From the NCBI GenBank assembly GCA_034007745.1, contig JAVEQI010000010.1, positions 1-64,000 of the forward strand: 64,000 nt of DNA, written 5' to 3'. The stretch is from Desulforapulum sp034007745 (GTDB taxonomy: Bacteria; Desulfobacterota; Desulfobacteria; Desulfobacterales; Desulfobacteraceae). A program made the translations under genes and the position numbers. Of this stretch, positions 26,665 to 35,232 are shown one piece after another; positions within the stretch are counted from its first letter, which is position 1; the number at the start of each line of letters is the position of its first letter. The notes under the pieces are model-generated. The model searched no databases and was not told where the DNA came from. It saw only the letters and a program-made list of their open reading frames with translations.

Positions 26665-29142
26665 ATGATACCAACCGGCACAATCGGCTTTATCAACAAT
26701 GTGGCTCTTTTGGTCTGCATGGGATTTTTCTATGACATCCTGACACCTGGGCAAATCAACGAAAAAAAAGTCTCCAGCCGTGTTGTGACCGGCATCATAC
26801 TTGGCGGTATGGGCATTGTCGTCATGCTCAACCCCTGGGAGTTGTCACCCGGGGTTAGAATTGATCCCCGTTCCATTCTACTCTGCATCACAGGACTCTT
26901 CTTTGGAACCATTCCCGTCGCAGTTGCCATATTCATGACAGCCCTCTATCGAATCCTGATTGGTGGAGCAGGTACATGGGTCGGCGTAGGGATAATCGTC
27001 ACCTCAGGTGCAGTGGGCCTTGCATGGCGTTATTTGCGGAAAAAGAACCCTGGGGATTTTTCGATTGGGGAAATCTTTCTTATCGGATTGGTTGTTCATA
27101 TTCTAGTGCTTGCCTGGATGCTGATCCTCCCCCAGTCCGTGAAGGGCGAGGTCCTTTACCGGGTAAGCCTGCCTGTTCTGCTGGTTTTTCCTTTAGGAAC
27201 GGCCCTGCTTGGCAGGCTCGTGGTAAACCGCCATGGAAACAGGCAAATAAAGGAAGATTTAAAAAAATCCGAAGAAAACTACCGAACCATATATGAAAAT
27301 GCCGTTGAAGGGTTTTTCCAGAGCACTCCCCAGGGGCGTTTTATCTCTGTAAACCCTTCATTTGCAAACATATTCGGCTATAAATCTGCAAACAGCATGA
27401 TCTCAGAAATTGTTGACATTCCAACACAGTTTTATGTGAATCCAGAGGATCGACAGCGCTACCTTAAACTTCTCCAGAAAACGGGCCATGTACAAAACTT
27501 TGAATTCAAGGCTTTGCGCAGGGATGGCTCCCGGATCTGGGTATCTGAAAGCGCAAGGGTAATCCATGACGACGAGGGCAACCCCCTTCGTTTTGAGGGA
27601 AATATAATGGACATTACCCGGCAGAAGCAGACCCTGGAACGGTTGAAGGCAAGCGAAGCCTGGAACCGGTCCGTCATCCAGACGGCCATGGACGGGTATT
27701 GGCTCACGAGCAGCGATGGAAATCTTCTCGAGATCAACGATGCCTATTGCCGAATGTCAGGCTATGACGAACAGGAACTTCTATCCATGGACATCAGACA
27801 GATAACATCCGACCATACGGCAGATAAAGTTCTTGCCCGGATTAAAACGATAATTGAACGAGGCGGAGACAGATTTGAAACCCGGCACCGCCGTAAGGAC
27901 GGCACCCTGTTTGACGTTGAGGCAAGCGTTCAATACAGAAGGGACGAAGACCGGTTCATCTATTTTCTGAGGGATCTTACCCAGCGTAAACAGCTGGAAG
28001 AACGAATTGTGCAGGCCCAGAAAATGGAAGCCATAGGCACCCTGGCAGGCGGCATTGCCCATGATTTCAACAACATCCTGTTTCCCATCATGGGCATGGC
28101 TGAGATGCTCCTGGAGGACCTTGCCCCGGGCAGTCCCGAACATGAAAACACCCGGATCATTTTAGAATCCGGCCGTCGAGGCAGTAAACTTGTAAAACAG
28201 ATCCTTACCTTCAGCCGTCAGGACGAATATAAGCTCGTACCCATCAGGGTTCAGCAGGTGGTAAAAGAGGTATTAAAACTGAGCCGCTCGACAATTTCGA
28301 CCAACATCGAGATCAGCCAGGATCTTGAAGCCGGTTGCGGCCTTGTCATGGCTGACCCCACCCAGCTGCACCAGATTGCCATGAACCTTATCACCAACGC
28401 CCTTCACGCCGTGGAGGAAATCCAGGGAAAGATAGATGTCCGGGTCCATGGGGTGACCCTCCAGGGAAACGAGTGGAGCGACCCTGGACCCAGGCCTGGC
28501 AAATACGCCCTGCTCAGCGTATCCGACAACGGACACGGGATATCTCCGGATGTTATGGTCAAAATTTTTGAACCCTATTTCACCACCAAAGAGCGGGGCA
28601 AAGGGACAGGGCTGGGGCTCGCCATTATTTACGGCATCCTCACGGAATACAAGGGAGAGATCAAAATTTACAGTGAACAGGGCAAGGGAACGACCGTCAA
28701 CGTTTACCTGCCCCTGATGGATAGGACAGCCGAGAAGGGAACCATGGAAAACCTCATATCCCCCAAGGGGGGTAACGAAAGGATACTTCTGGTTGACGAT
28801 GAAGAACCCATTGTACGACTCCAACGGCTCATATTTGAGCGTCTCGGGTATCAGGTAACCGTGCGGACGAGCAGCCTGGAAGCCCTTGAAGCCTTCAGGG
28901 CAAATCCAGATCGATTTGACCTTGTAGTGACCGACATGAACATGCCAAACATGACAGGAGCACAACTTGCCAGGGAACTCATTGCCCTTAGACCTGATAT
29001 ACCCATCATAGTCTCAACCGGCTTCAGCGAAACGCTTGATAAAAAAGACATGAAAGAACTGGGGATAAAGGATTTTTTAATGAAACCTGTGGTTAAATCA
29101 GAAATGGCAAGGGTGGTTAGACGGGTTTTGGATGAGAGGTAG
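26665..29142 (+). CDS. Hybrid sensor histidine kinase (5TM-PAS-PAS-HisKA-HATPase-REC)
   Basis: 825 aa. Residues 1-190 hold five or six membrane helices of the LytS/YhcK 5TM type (FINNVALLVCMGFFYDIL). PAS domains lie at about 210-325 and 330-445. The HisKA box has the phospho-acceptor His466 in AGGIAHDFNNIL. The ATPase domain shows NLITNALHAVEE, SDNGHGI and GTGLGLAIIYGI. A C-terminal receiver starts near 705 (ILLVDDEEP) with Asp757 in VVTDMNMPN and the conserved Lys in DFLMKPV. The membrane part or PAS domains should sense the signal. No separate output regulator is adjacent, so the downstream partner is unknown. Confidence 0.93.
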   Translation: MIPTGTIGFINNVALLVCMGFFYDILTPGQINEKKVSSRVVTGIILGGMGIVVMLNPWELSPGVRIDPRSILLCITGLFFGTIPVAVAIFMTALYRILIGGAGTWVGVGIIVTSGAVGLAWRYLRKKNPGDFSIGEIFLIGLVVHILVLAWMLILPQSVKGEVLYRVSLPVLLVFPLGTALLGRLVVNRHGNRQIKEDLKKSEENYRTIYENAVEGFFQSTPQGRFISVNPSFANIFGYKSANSMISEIVDIPTQFYVNPEDRQRYLKLLQKTGHVQNFEFKALRRDGSRIWVSESARVIHDDEGNPLRFEGNIMDITRQKQTLERLKASEAWNRSVIQTAMDGYWLTSSDGNLLEINDAYCRMSGYDEQELLSMDIRQITSDHTADKVLARIKTIIERGGDRFETRHRRKDGTLFDVEASVQYRRDEDRFIYFLRDLTQRKQLEERIVQAQKMEAIGTLAGGIAHDFNNILFPIMGMAEMLLEDLAPGSPEHENTRIILESGRRGSKLVKQILTFSRQDEYKLVPIRVQQVVKEVLKLSRSTISTNIEISQDLEAGCGLVMADPTQLHQIAMNLITNALHAVEEIQGKIDVRVHGVTLQGNEWSDPGPRPGKYALLSVSDNGHGISPDVMVKIFEPYFTTKERGKGTGLGLAIIYGILTEYKGEIKIYSEQGKGTTVNVYLPLMDRTAEKGTMENLISPKGGNERILLVDDEEPIVRLQRLIFERLGYQVTVRTSSLEALEAFRANPDRFDLVVTDMNMPNMTGAQLARELIALRPDIPIIVSTGFSETLDKKDMKELGIKDFLMKPVVKSEMARVVRRVLDER

Positions 29143-29199
29143 TAGTCTCTGCAGGCAGTGGGTAGAGGTAGGGGAGCAAGAAACTTGAAACAGGAGACA

Positions 29200-29427
29200 A
29201 AGTTCAGCCCTAATTCAAGTTTCATGCTTCGTTGTGACAGGATAGCCTGTCATGTGGGTTTTATAAGAAACAACTATTGTGTTTCATTGTTCGTTGTGTC
29301 CCTGGGGGCGTGTCGGTTATAAGAAACTCCCGTCGAGGCGTTGTTATTGGCGGTGTTTCAATATTCGTTGTGGTCGGATGCCTCTCTCGCTCCGGCCGTG
29401 CCGGTTATAAAAAACATTCCCCCGAAC
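29200..29427. repeat. Three imperfect tandem repeat units
   Basis: Between the kinase and FKBP 3' ends, units of about 60-70 bp recur: TTTCATGCTTCGTTGTG (29220), TTTCATTGTTCGTTGTG (29282) and TTTCAATATTCGTTGTG (29355). Each is followed by a variable GC-rich hairpin segment and a GTGGGTTTTATAAGAAAC or CGGTTATAAGAAAC block. The same unit occurs once near 11800-11860. The order TTTC...GAAAC is inverted, so each unit can form a stem. Confidence 0.65.
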
Positions 29428-30141
29428 TTATTCCTGAATACCCAGGAGTTCAATCTCAAAAATCAAAGCGCTGCCCGGATCAATTGCGCGGCCTGCGCCA
29501 CGCTCCCCATAGGCAAGATCCGAGGGGATATAGAGCATCCATTTGGATCCTACATTCATCAGCTGAAGCGCCTCGGTCCATCCCTTGATCACCCCTGTTA
29601 CAGGAAATGATGCGGGGGTTCCCCTCTGGTAGGAGGAGTCGAATTCCTGGCCGTCAATTGTCGTTCCCCGGTAGTGGCATTCAACAGTGTCCGAGGAAAC
29701 CGGCTTTTTCCCCTCACCTTTTTTCATGACTTTATACTGAAGGCCGCTCTCAAGGGTAACAACCCCATCTTTCTTCTGATTCTCGGCAAGAAAAATATCC
29801 CCGTCGATCTTGTTCTTCTCTGCAGCAGCCTTCATCTTTGCCATCTGGACTTCCTGCATCTGCTGCTGGAAGGCCGCCATGCTCTCCTGTATCTCCTGGT
29901 CGGTCATGAGCTTCTCACCTGCGGTGCTCGAAGCAAACCCCTTAAAAAAAGCATCCTGGTCAACGGAATAATCCTGCTTAATGTTGTTTCCAATGGTTGC
30001 GCCAAGTGCATAGCTGATCTTCTGATCCTCGGTCTTCAATGTTGCATCTGCGCAAAGGGCAGAGCCTGCGAAAAAGAGTAATGCTGCCCCTGCGGCAATG
30101 CCGAGGGTGAAACTTTTGTTCATCAAATTCTTTTTTATCAT
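29428..30141 (-). CDS. FKBP-type peptidyl-prolyl cis-trans isomerase, periplasmic
   Basis: 237 aa. A signal peptide (residues 1-30, FFAGSALCA) is followed by the helical dimerisation domain of FkpA/Mip proteins (KISYALGATIGNNIKQDY, AFFKGFAS, then a long Gln/Met/Lys-rich helix). The FKBP domain has HYRGTTIDGQEFDSSYQRG, VIKGWTEALQLM, YIPSDLAYGERG and ALIFEIELLGI. It speeds folding of secreted and outer-membrane proteins. It is a single-gene unit between a repeat region and an intergenic region with a palindrome. Confidence 0.95.
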   Translation of the reverse strand: MIKKNLMNKSFTLGIAAGAALLFFAGSALCADATLKTEDQKISYALGATIGNNIKQDYSVDQDAFFKGFASSTAGEKLMTDQEIQESMAAFQQQMQEVQMAKMKAAAEKNKIDGDIFLAENQKKDGVVTLESGLQYKVMKKGEGKKPVSSDTVECHYRGTTIDGQEFDSSYQRGTPASFPVTGVIKGWTEALQLMNVGSKWMLYIPSDLAYGERGAGRAIDPGSALIFEIELLGIQE

Positions 30142-30503
30142 CTGGACACTCCTTTAAAATGGCTGAAAATTTAACAACAGTTTAACAACTAAAAATTGTT
30201 TTGCTACCAGAAATACCGGGTAATAGCAATCATAGATTTTTTAGCCAGCGATGCTCATTTTGACAGAGCAGGGTTATGAATACAGAAAACACGCACCATG
30301 GAAAAAAAGGGATGTTTCTTTTCAATAGATCATAGTATGTTGCTTAGGAATGCAGATTAAATAAGACAAGCAATTTCGTTCATGTTATTTAATCTGCGTT
30401 CCTTACCATAAAGAGCAAAACAGATACAGTGCTGACAGGATACAGCCGTTAATTCGGCTGTGGTTGTAAACAACAAGACATGATATTGCAGGAAAAATCG
30501 TTT
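30142..30503. other. Intergenic region with 18-bp inverted repeat
   Basis: 362 bp between divergent FKBP and LOG-family genes. GGAATGCAGATTAAATAA (30347-30364) and TTATTTAATCTGCGTTCC (30385-30402) are inverted copies with 17 of 18 positions paired around a 20-nt loop. It has no T-tract and lies about 100 nt before the LOG gene, so it may be a palindromic element or an operator rather than a terminator. Confidence 0.6.
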
Positions 30504-31106
30504 ATGAAAAAAATTTGTGTGTTTTGCGGTTCAAGCCCAGGCTCGATTCCCGAATATGTTCAAATGGCGGAAAAACTTGGAAAGGCCCTTGCAGAAAACG
30601 ATATCGGGCTTGTATATGGCGGGGGCAGTGTGGGGATGATGGGCGTTCTTGCCCAATCTGTTGTAAACGAAGGCGGAAGTGTAACCGGCGTTATCACGGA
30701 GCATCTCTTTAAAATGGAAGTGGGATTTACAGAACTTTCCGATCTCAGGATCGTCCAGTCCATGCACGAGAGAAAAGCTCTGATGGCAGATCTTTCCGAC
30801 GGATTCATCTCCCTTCCGGGCGGATTCGGAACCATGGACGAGATGTTTGAAATAATCACCTGGGCCCAGCTTGACCTCCACCAGAAGCCCTGCGGGTTTC
30901 TCAACGTAAACGGATATTACGACAAACTCATCGGATTTATCGATCACATGATCCAGGAAAACTTTATCCACCATACATGCAGGCCCCTGGTCCAGGTGGA
31001 TGATAACCCGGAAGGGCTGCTTGAGAAATTTTACAACTACACAGCATTGCCCACACACAAGGGCGAATGGAGCAAGCAGATTGCCGCCAACCTGTGCATG
31101 GGATAA
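30504..31106 (+). CDS. LOG family protein (TIGR00730)
   Basis: 200 aa from ATG 30504, preceded by CAGGAAAAA; an in-frame ATG at 30480 lacks a ribosome site. Signatures of the LOG/YvdD family are VFCGSS, GLVYGGGSVGMMG, the nucleotide-binding SLPGGFGTMDEMFEIITW and a late GYYDKLIGF. Family members hydrolyse nucleoside 5'-monophosphates to base and ribose 5-phosphate and were first known as cytokinin-activating enzymes. In bacteria the role is mostly nucleotide turnover. It converges on mtaB with 5 nt between stops. Confidence 0.9.
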   Translation: MKKICVFCGSSPGSIPEYVQMAEKLGKALAENDIGLVYGGGSVGMMGVLAQSVVNEGGSVTGVITEHLFKMEVGFTELSDLRIVQSMHERKALMADLSDGFISLPGGFGTMDEMFEIITWAQLDLHQKPCGFLNVNGYYDKLIGFIDHMIQENFIHHTCRPLVQVDDNPEGLLEKFYNYTALPTHKGEWSKQIAANLCMG

Positions 31107-31111
31107 TCGAA

Positions 31112-32422
31112 TTAAGTAAGATGTCCCAGAATTTGTCCATCAGCATCAGCACGATCGACAATCAAATCAACCGCACAGCGTTTCAGATCATCCCCGCCTT
31201 TGACCAGGAGGGTCAGATAGTTGGAGGTGACCGCCTTGAGCATGCCAGTGCGGTCGTCCCGCCGCTCCTGGATCACCGCATTAAGCCTGCTGCCAACGTT
31301 TCCCAGCTCAAAGGCCCGGCGTTTTTCCCTGCCAAGGGCGCGCATGGCGGCGCACCTCTGCTTTAAAATCTCCGATTCTACCCTGTCTGGGAAATCAAAG
31401 GCCGGGGTCCCTTTTCTCGGGGAGAATGGAAACACGTGGAGATAGGAGATGGGAAGACCGGCTATCAGCTCATGGGTACGTTCAAAGGCCCTGGTTGATT
31501 CGCCGGGAAATCCCTGGAGCAGATCTACCCCCAGGGCGGCCCGGGGCATGGCTTCGTGGACCTTGAGGACGAGCTCCCTGAAATAGCCCGTGTCATAGGG
31601 TCTGCCCATTCTCTTCAAGATGCCGTCGTCCCCGCTCTGGAGGGGGATGTGAAGATGATCGCAGATCATGGAATGGGCCGCTGCAAGGTCGATGATTTCG
31701 TCACTCAGCTCCATGGGTTCAATGGAACTGATCCTGATTCTGTGGATGAACGAGGTTTCAACAATGGTTTTGACAAGGTTGAAAAACGAGCTTGGTTCGG
31801 GAAGATCAGCACCCCAGGCACCCGTGTGAATGCCCGTGATTATTACCTCCTTGTAACCCTGTTCGTGGAGATGGTTAAGATGGGCCAGCACATCTTCCAT
31901 GGGCATGCTCCTGCTTCTTCCCCTGGCATAGGGAACAATGCAGTAGGAACAAAAGGCGTTGCACCCGTCCTGGATCTTTAAGTAGGCCCGGGTCATGTTG
32001 CCGGTCACAGCAGGGTCAAACCCCTGAAAGTCGGTTAACGAGCAAAAGGGCTTGTCAGGCGGTGGCAGAAAAGGAGCTCCCTGGCCCAATGCGATGACGG
32101 CCTCGGCAATTTTGAATTTATCCCCATGGCCGACCACATGATCGACATTCTCTATTTTGCCCACAAGTTCGGGAGCTGTCTGGGCGTGGCATCCGGTGAC
32201 TATGACCCTTGCCCTGGGATTGGTGCGGATGATGCTTCGAGTCGCCTGGCGGGACTGCATGGCCGCCCTTGAGGTGACGGCACAGGTGTTGACGATGCAG
32301 ACAGAGGCCTGCTCAACCGCATCCACCCGGGTCCAGCCGTGCTTGATCAGGACAGTTGCGATTCCATCGGACTCATACTGGTTTACCTTGCAGCCAAGAG
32401 TTGTGATGTAAAAAGAGTTCAT
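31112..32422 (-). CDS. mtaB: tRNA N6-threonylcarbamoyladenosine methylthiotransferase MtaB
   Basis: 436 aa with the three-domain MTTase layout. The N-terminal UPF0004 domain has Cys in TLGCKVNQYES, CIVNTCAV and VTGCHAQ. The radical SAM domain has C-NAF-C-SY-C followed by VPYARGRSRS. A short TRAM-like C-terminus follows. The VNQYESDG start and GxHTGAWG fit MtaB rather than MiaB or RimO. It adds a methylthio group to t6A37 of tRNA. It overlaps mnmA by 4 nt, placing two tRNA sulfur-insertion enzymes in one operon. Confidence 0.92.
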   Translation of the reverse strand: MNSFYITTLGCKVNQYESDGIATVLIKHGWTRVDAVEQASVCIVNTCAVTSRAAMQSRQATRSIIRTNPRARVIVTGCHAQTAPELVGKIENVDHVVGHGDKFKIAEAVIALGQGAPFLPPPDKPFCSLTDFQGFDPAVTGNMTRAYLKIQDGCNAFCSYCIVPYARGRSRSMPMEDVLAHLNHLHEQGYKEVIITGIHTGAWGADLPEPSSFFNLVKTIVETSFIHRIRISSIEPMELSDEIIDLAAAHSMICDHLHIPLQSGDDGILKRMGRPYDTGYFRELVLKVHEAMPRAALGVDLLQGFPGESTRAFERTHELIAGLPISYLHVFPFSPRKGTPAFDFPDRVESEILKQRCAAMRALGREKRRAFELGNVGSRLNAVIQERRDDRTGMLKAVTSNYLTLLVKGGDDLKRCAVDLIVDRADADGQILGHLT

Positions 32423-33441
32423 TGAATTATTCCAGCTCCAAGGACCTGTTCGTCCCTGTAGAAAACAGCCACCTGACCGGGGGTAACGGCCGGCTGGGGC
32501 TCGTCAAAGACAAGGGCTGCATGGTCGTTTTTGATGGTCACAACCGATGGTACCCCCTCGTGGCTGTATCGTATTTTAACGGTTACCCTCTGGCTTGAAT
32601 CTGGGGGGGCCGTGATCCAGTTCAGATCACCCAGGACGGCTTCGGTGGTGTAGAGGTCTTTTTTCCCACCCACCACAAGGGTATTGTTCGCAATATCGAT
32701 GGTCTTGACATAGTAGGGCTCGGGCCCGGGACTGTTGAGGCCCCGCCTCTGTCCGACGGTGTAACAGTGCAGGCCCCTGTGGCGGCCTACCTGTCTGCCG
32801 TCAGCAAGGACGATGGCCCCGGGAGATGGGGGCAATGAAAGCCGGGACTGCACGAACTCTGGGAATCCGGATTCTCCGATAAAGCAGATATCCTGGCTCT
32901 CCGTCTGGTCGCAGGGCACAAGACTGTTTTCCAGGGCAATCTCCCGCACCCGGGCCTTGGTGAGCTGCCCAAGGGGAAAGAGGGCCCGTTTGAGTTGATC
33001 CCGGGTGAGCATGGCCAGAAAATAAGACTGATCCTTGACCGGATCCACCCCCCGCACAAGTTCAACACCTTGATCTTCTCCGGTCCTGATTCGGGCATAG
33101 TGCCCGGTTGCTATCCTTCCTGCCCCCAGCTCCTTTGCCCTCTTTGCTACAAGGCCAAACTTTATCGTTTGATTGCAGATGATGCAGGGATTGGGAGTCT
33201 TTCCCCGAGAATAGGTCTCAACAAAATAATCCACCACCCGGGCCTTAAATTCAGCGCTCAGGTCCATGGAATGGATTTTTATGTCAAGCTGATCTTCGAT
33301 GGATGGGAGGTCAACCTCTTTTGATTCAAAGCCTGTGGTAAAATGAATGCCCACAAGATCATGACCCTGCTCTTTTAAAAGATGGGCCGCAACAAGGGAA
33401 TCGACCCCGCCGCTCAAGGCTATGGCTGTCAGAGCGCTCAC
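32419..33441 (-). CDS. mnmA: tRNA-specific 2-thiouridylase MnmA
   Basis: 340 aa. The PP-loop is ALSGGVDSLVAAHLL near the N-terminus. The two catalytic cysteines lie in NPCIICNQTIKFG and SQDICFIGE, with TGHYARI between them. The second half is the C-terminal beta-barrel. MnmA makes 2-thiouridine at U34 of Lys, Glu and Gln tRNAs. It overlaps the ferredoxin gene upstream and mtaB downstream by 4 nt each. No cysteine desulfurase or Tus relay gene is near, which leaves the sulfur donor open. Confidence 0.93.
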   Translation of the reverse strand: MSALTAIALSGGVDSLVAAHLLKEQGHDLVGIHFTTGFESKEVDLPSIEDQLDIKIHSMDLSAEFKARVVDYFVETYSRGKTPNPCIICNQTIKFGLVAKRAKELGAGRIATGHYARIRTGEDQGVELVRGVDPVKDQSYFLAMLTRDQLKRALFPLGQLTKARVREIALENSLVPCDQTESQDICFIGESGFPEFVQSRLSLPPSPGAIVLADGRQVGRHRGLHCYTVGQRRGLNSPGPEPYYVKTIDIANNTLVVGGKKDLYTTEAVLGDLNWITAPPDSSQRVTVKIRYSHEGVPSVVTIKNDHAALVFDEPQPAVTPGQVAVFYRDEQVLGAGIIQ

Positions 33442-33869
33442 GGAAGGATCGATTCAGCATCCTTGGAAAACAGGCCCATGGCCCGGGTCGGGCAGGTGAG
33501 AATACAAAGCTCGCAGATGCTGCACTTGTCCCTGTCAAAGATGACCTCCATCTCCGGACGCTTGATCCAGAGAGCTGAGGTGGGGCATACAGCCGTGCAG
33601 GCACCGCAATGGGTACATTTATCCTCATCCCGGAAGATCTCCTGCTCGGCAAAGGAGACCCTGACGCCCTGGTCCTTTAAAAAACGGACACCTCTCTTGT
33701 AATTTTCCCGGGTGCCGCTCACCTCAAGCACCATGATCCCATCCTCCTTGGTTGAAAATTTTGCACCAAGGATGTTGAAAATCAGGTCATAATCCTTTGC
33801 AAGATAGCAGACCACGGCGTTGTGGGACATAACCGGTGGAAAGTTGAGAATTAAAATTTTTGAGTACAC
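33438..33869 (-). CDS. NIL-domain protein with two [4Fe-4S] ferredoxin motifs
   Basis: 143 aa. Residues 1-75 match the NIL (ACT-like) domain (LILNFPPVMSHNAVVCYLAKDYDLIFNILGA split by short variation, then GIMVLEVSG). Two ferredoxin motifs follow: C-THC-GAC-TAVCP and C-SIC-ELC-ILTCP. Related NIL-ferredoxins take part in homocysteine formation from aspartate semialdehyde in methanogens and sulfate reducers (HcyB-type), paired with a COG1900 protein that is not seen here. The 4-nt overlap with mnmA suggests electron or sulfur supply to tRNA thiolation instead; this is inference. Confidence 0.85.
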   Translation of the reverse strand: MYSKILILNFPPVMSHNAVVCYLAKDYDLIFNILGAKFSTKEDGIMVLEVSGTRENYKRGVRFLKDQGVRVSFAEQEIFRDEDKCTHCGACTAVCPTSALWIKRPEMEVIFDRDKCSICELCILTCPTRAMGLFSKDAESILP

Positions 33870-33995
33870 ACCGTTCCTCCAAGGTTAAAACATATGGCAA
33901 ATACTACCATTTCTGTCTCTATAAAAGGATTAATCTAAGCAAAATCCAATCCCCGGTCAAGACTTATCTTGATCATCCCTAAGTTTGTTCCAACC

Positions 33996-34319
33996 TTATC
34001 TGGTCAGCCCCAGCTGTCCCTGATTTACCTTGTTGACATACTTTCCCTTAACGACCTGCACCGTCGCAATTCGCTTATCGCAGGAAGGACAGTGGATGTC
34101 AGTACCTGTCTCTGAGTAGTCATTTATAAATATGCCGGTATAGTCTTCTGTAATGCGGTCCCGATGAATCTTCAACAACCTTCTTCCCGGTCCTTTTTTA
34201 TATTTCACTAACTTTTGCCCGCACCGGCAATAAACTGTAAGAATCTTGTATTTGGTCAGCCTCTTTAATTTGGTAAGCTTCTTCAATAGAAAAACCTTTC
34301 TGTTTTGGTTGAAAATCAA
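33996..34319 (-). CDS. Conserved hypothetical zinc-ribbon-like protein
   Basis: 107 aa (or about 97 from a later start). Two cysteine pairs, C-RC in VYCRCGQKLVKYKKG and C-PSC in DIHCPSCDKRIATVQ, are about 50 residues apart and could bind one zinc. Between them is GRRLLKIHRDRITEDYTGIF. The end KYVNKVNQGQLGL looks conserved. I recall similar short proteins in anaerobic Desulfobacterota but no function. It lies upstream of nothing obvious and is separated from the NIL-ferredoxin gene by 126 bp. Confidence 0.55.
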   Translation of the reverse strand: MIFNQNRKVFLLKKLTKLKRLTKYKILTVYCRCGQKLVKYKKGPGRRLLKIHRDRITEDYTGIFINDYSETGTDIHCPSCDKRIATVQVVKGKYVNKVNQGQLGLTR

Positions 34320-34474
34320 TTACCGCAGACACCCGCATTTATCGAACCAGTTTCTAAGGGCCATGGCCCTAACCTCGGTCAATCCGCAACGCATCAACGG
34401 AAATATTACTTTCAAATTCTTGAACCGTTAAAAAGAAGCAGGTTCTTGCTGTCCGGTTCACCCAATTGTTCGTT

Positions 34475-34732
34475 TCAGCTATATATGTTTTTACGATATC
34501 CAACTTTGACAATCCAAATGGAAACTTCGTCATCTTGAATGGAATAGATAATACGATATCTGCCGTATCTTAAACGATATTTTTCCTGGCCACTTAGTTT
34601 TTTGCACCCAGACTGATGCGGATTCTCACCGAGAGATTCAATACAGGCAAGAATTTTTGTCAAATCCTTATCAGGTATTGATTTAAAATCTTTCCAAACC
34701 GAAGACTTGAAAAAAATTTTATATGCGACCAT
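34475..34732 (-). CDS. RelE/ParE-superfamily toxin
   Basis: 85 aa. The pattern YKIFFKSSVWKDFKSIP, GENPHQSGCKKLSG, YRLRYGRYRIIYSI and VSIWIVKVGYRKNIY is typical of RelE/ParE toxins, with the basic and aromatic residues of the RelE active surface present. RelE-type members cut mRNA on the ribosome; ParE-type members hit gyrase. The gene overlaps the antitoxin gene by 14 nt, the usual order antitoxin then toxin. Confidence 0.9.
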   Translation of the reverse strand: MVAYKIFFKSSVWKDFKSIPDKDLTKILACIESLGENPHQSGCKKLSGQEKYRLRYGRYRIIYSIQDDEVSIWIVKVGYRKNIYS

Positions 34733-34952
34733 CTTTTTTCAGCCTCTTAACCATTTGATCGTAGCTGATCAATGGCTCATCAGCTCTTTCATCAAAGGCA
34801 GAAAGATCCTCAGCATCCTCAGCAAGTGCTTCTCTCAATGCTTCATTGATTATCTCTGACATAGAGCGTGATGTTTCAAGAGATTTTAATCGTAATGCCT
34901 TATGAAGAACTGGTTCCAAGTAAATGGTCGAACGCTTTAATAATGCTGACAT
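34719..34952 (-). CDS. Ribbon-helix-helix antitoxin
   Basis: 77 aa. Residues 1-45 form a CopG/RHH DNA-binding domain (KRSTIYLEPVLHKALRLKSLETSRSMSEIIN broken by turns), and the acidic tail (EDAEDLSAFDERADEPLISYDQMVKRL) is the toxin-binding part. The protein should neutralise the RelE-type toxin and repress the shared promoter. A consensus promoter and operator lie directly upstream. Confidence 0.88.
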   Translation of the reverse strand: MSALLKRSTIYLEPVLHKALRLKSLETSRSMSEIINEALREALAEDAEDLSAFDERADEPLISYDQMVKRLKKDGRI

Positions 34953-34982
34953 AATTTCACCCCCCTAAATTTTTATTTTAGC

Positions 34983-35011
34983 ATTATAGCGTCATGACGT
35001 TTTAACGTCAA
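34983..35011 (-). promoter_or_regulatory. Toxin-antitoxin promoter and operator
   Basis: On the minus strand TTGACG (35011-35006) and TATAAT (34988-34983) are 17 bp apart. The spacer and -35 box carry the palindrome TGACGTTTTAACGTCA (34995-35010, perfect 7-bp arms) and the overlapping CGTCATGACG (34990-34999). These repeated TGACG half-sites fit a ribbon-helix-helix repressor, so the antitoxin probably represses its own operon here. Confidence 0.75.
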
Positions 35012-35080
35012 GGTTTTGGAAACGAATATTCAAAGTCACTTACGTCACCGGGATCTTGAAGAAGGATTCCGATAAGTCTA

Positions 35081-35232
35081 CAGCAATTCTCATTATGAAA
35101 TGTCAGCGTTGGGGGCGGCGGCCAGTGTCTCCTTGCTGAACATCAAGAAACAAAGGGGATCAGATTTTCTTCGTTCAGCAAGGGGACACTGGCTGCTGCC
35201 TATAGGAGAGAGTCAAAATGAGAATTGCTGAC
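35081..35232. repeat. Hairpin element, copy 1
   Basis: Outer inverted repeats CAGCAATTCTCATT (35081-35094) and AATGAGAATTGCTG (35217-35230) enclose a 28-bp stem (35114-35141 with 35173-35200). All 28 positions pair if three G-U wobbles are allowed. The 31-nt loop has an inner AAGAAA/TTTCTT stem and the apical sequence CAAAGGGGATCAGAT. A direct repeat AAGTCTA (35074-35080 and 35233-35239) flanks the element like a target-site duplication. It lies between the toxin-antitoxin promoter and the peptidoglycan operon. A diverged copy is at 45180. Confidence 0.8.

Noticed and set aside
29200..29427. Three repeat units as a small CRISPR array
   Set aside because: Units diverge in the parts that should be identical, vary in length, and a related unit occurs singly at 11800. 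They fit a palindromic intergenic element.
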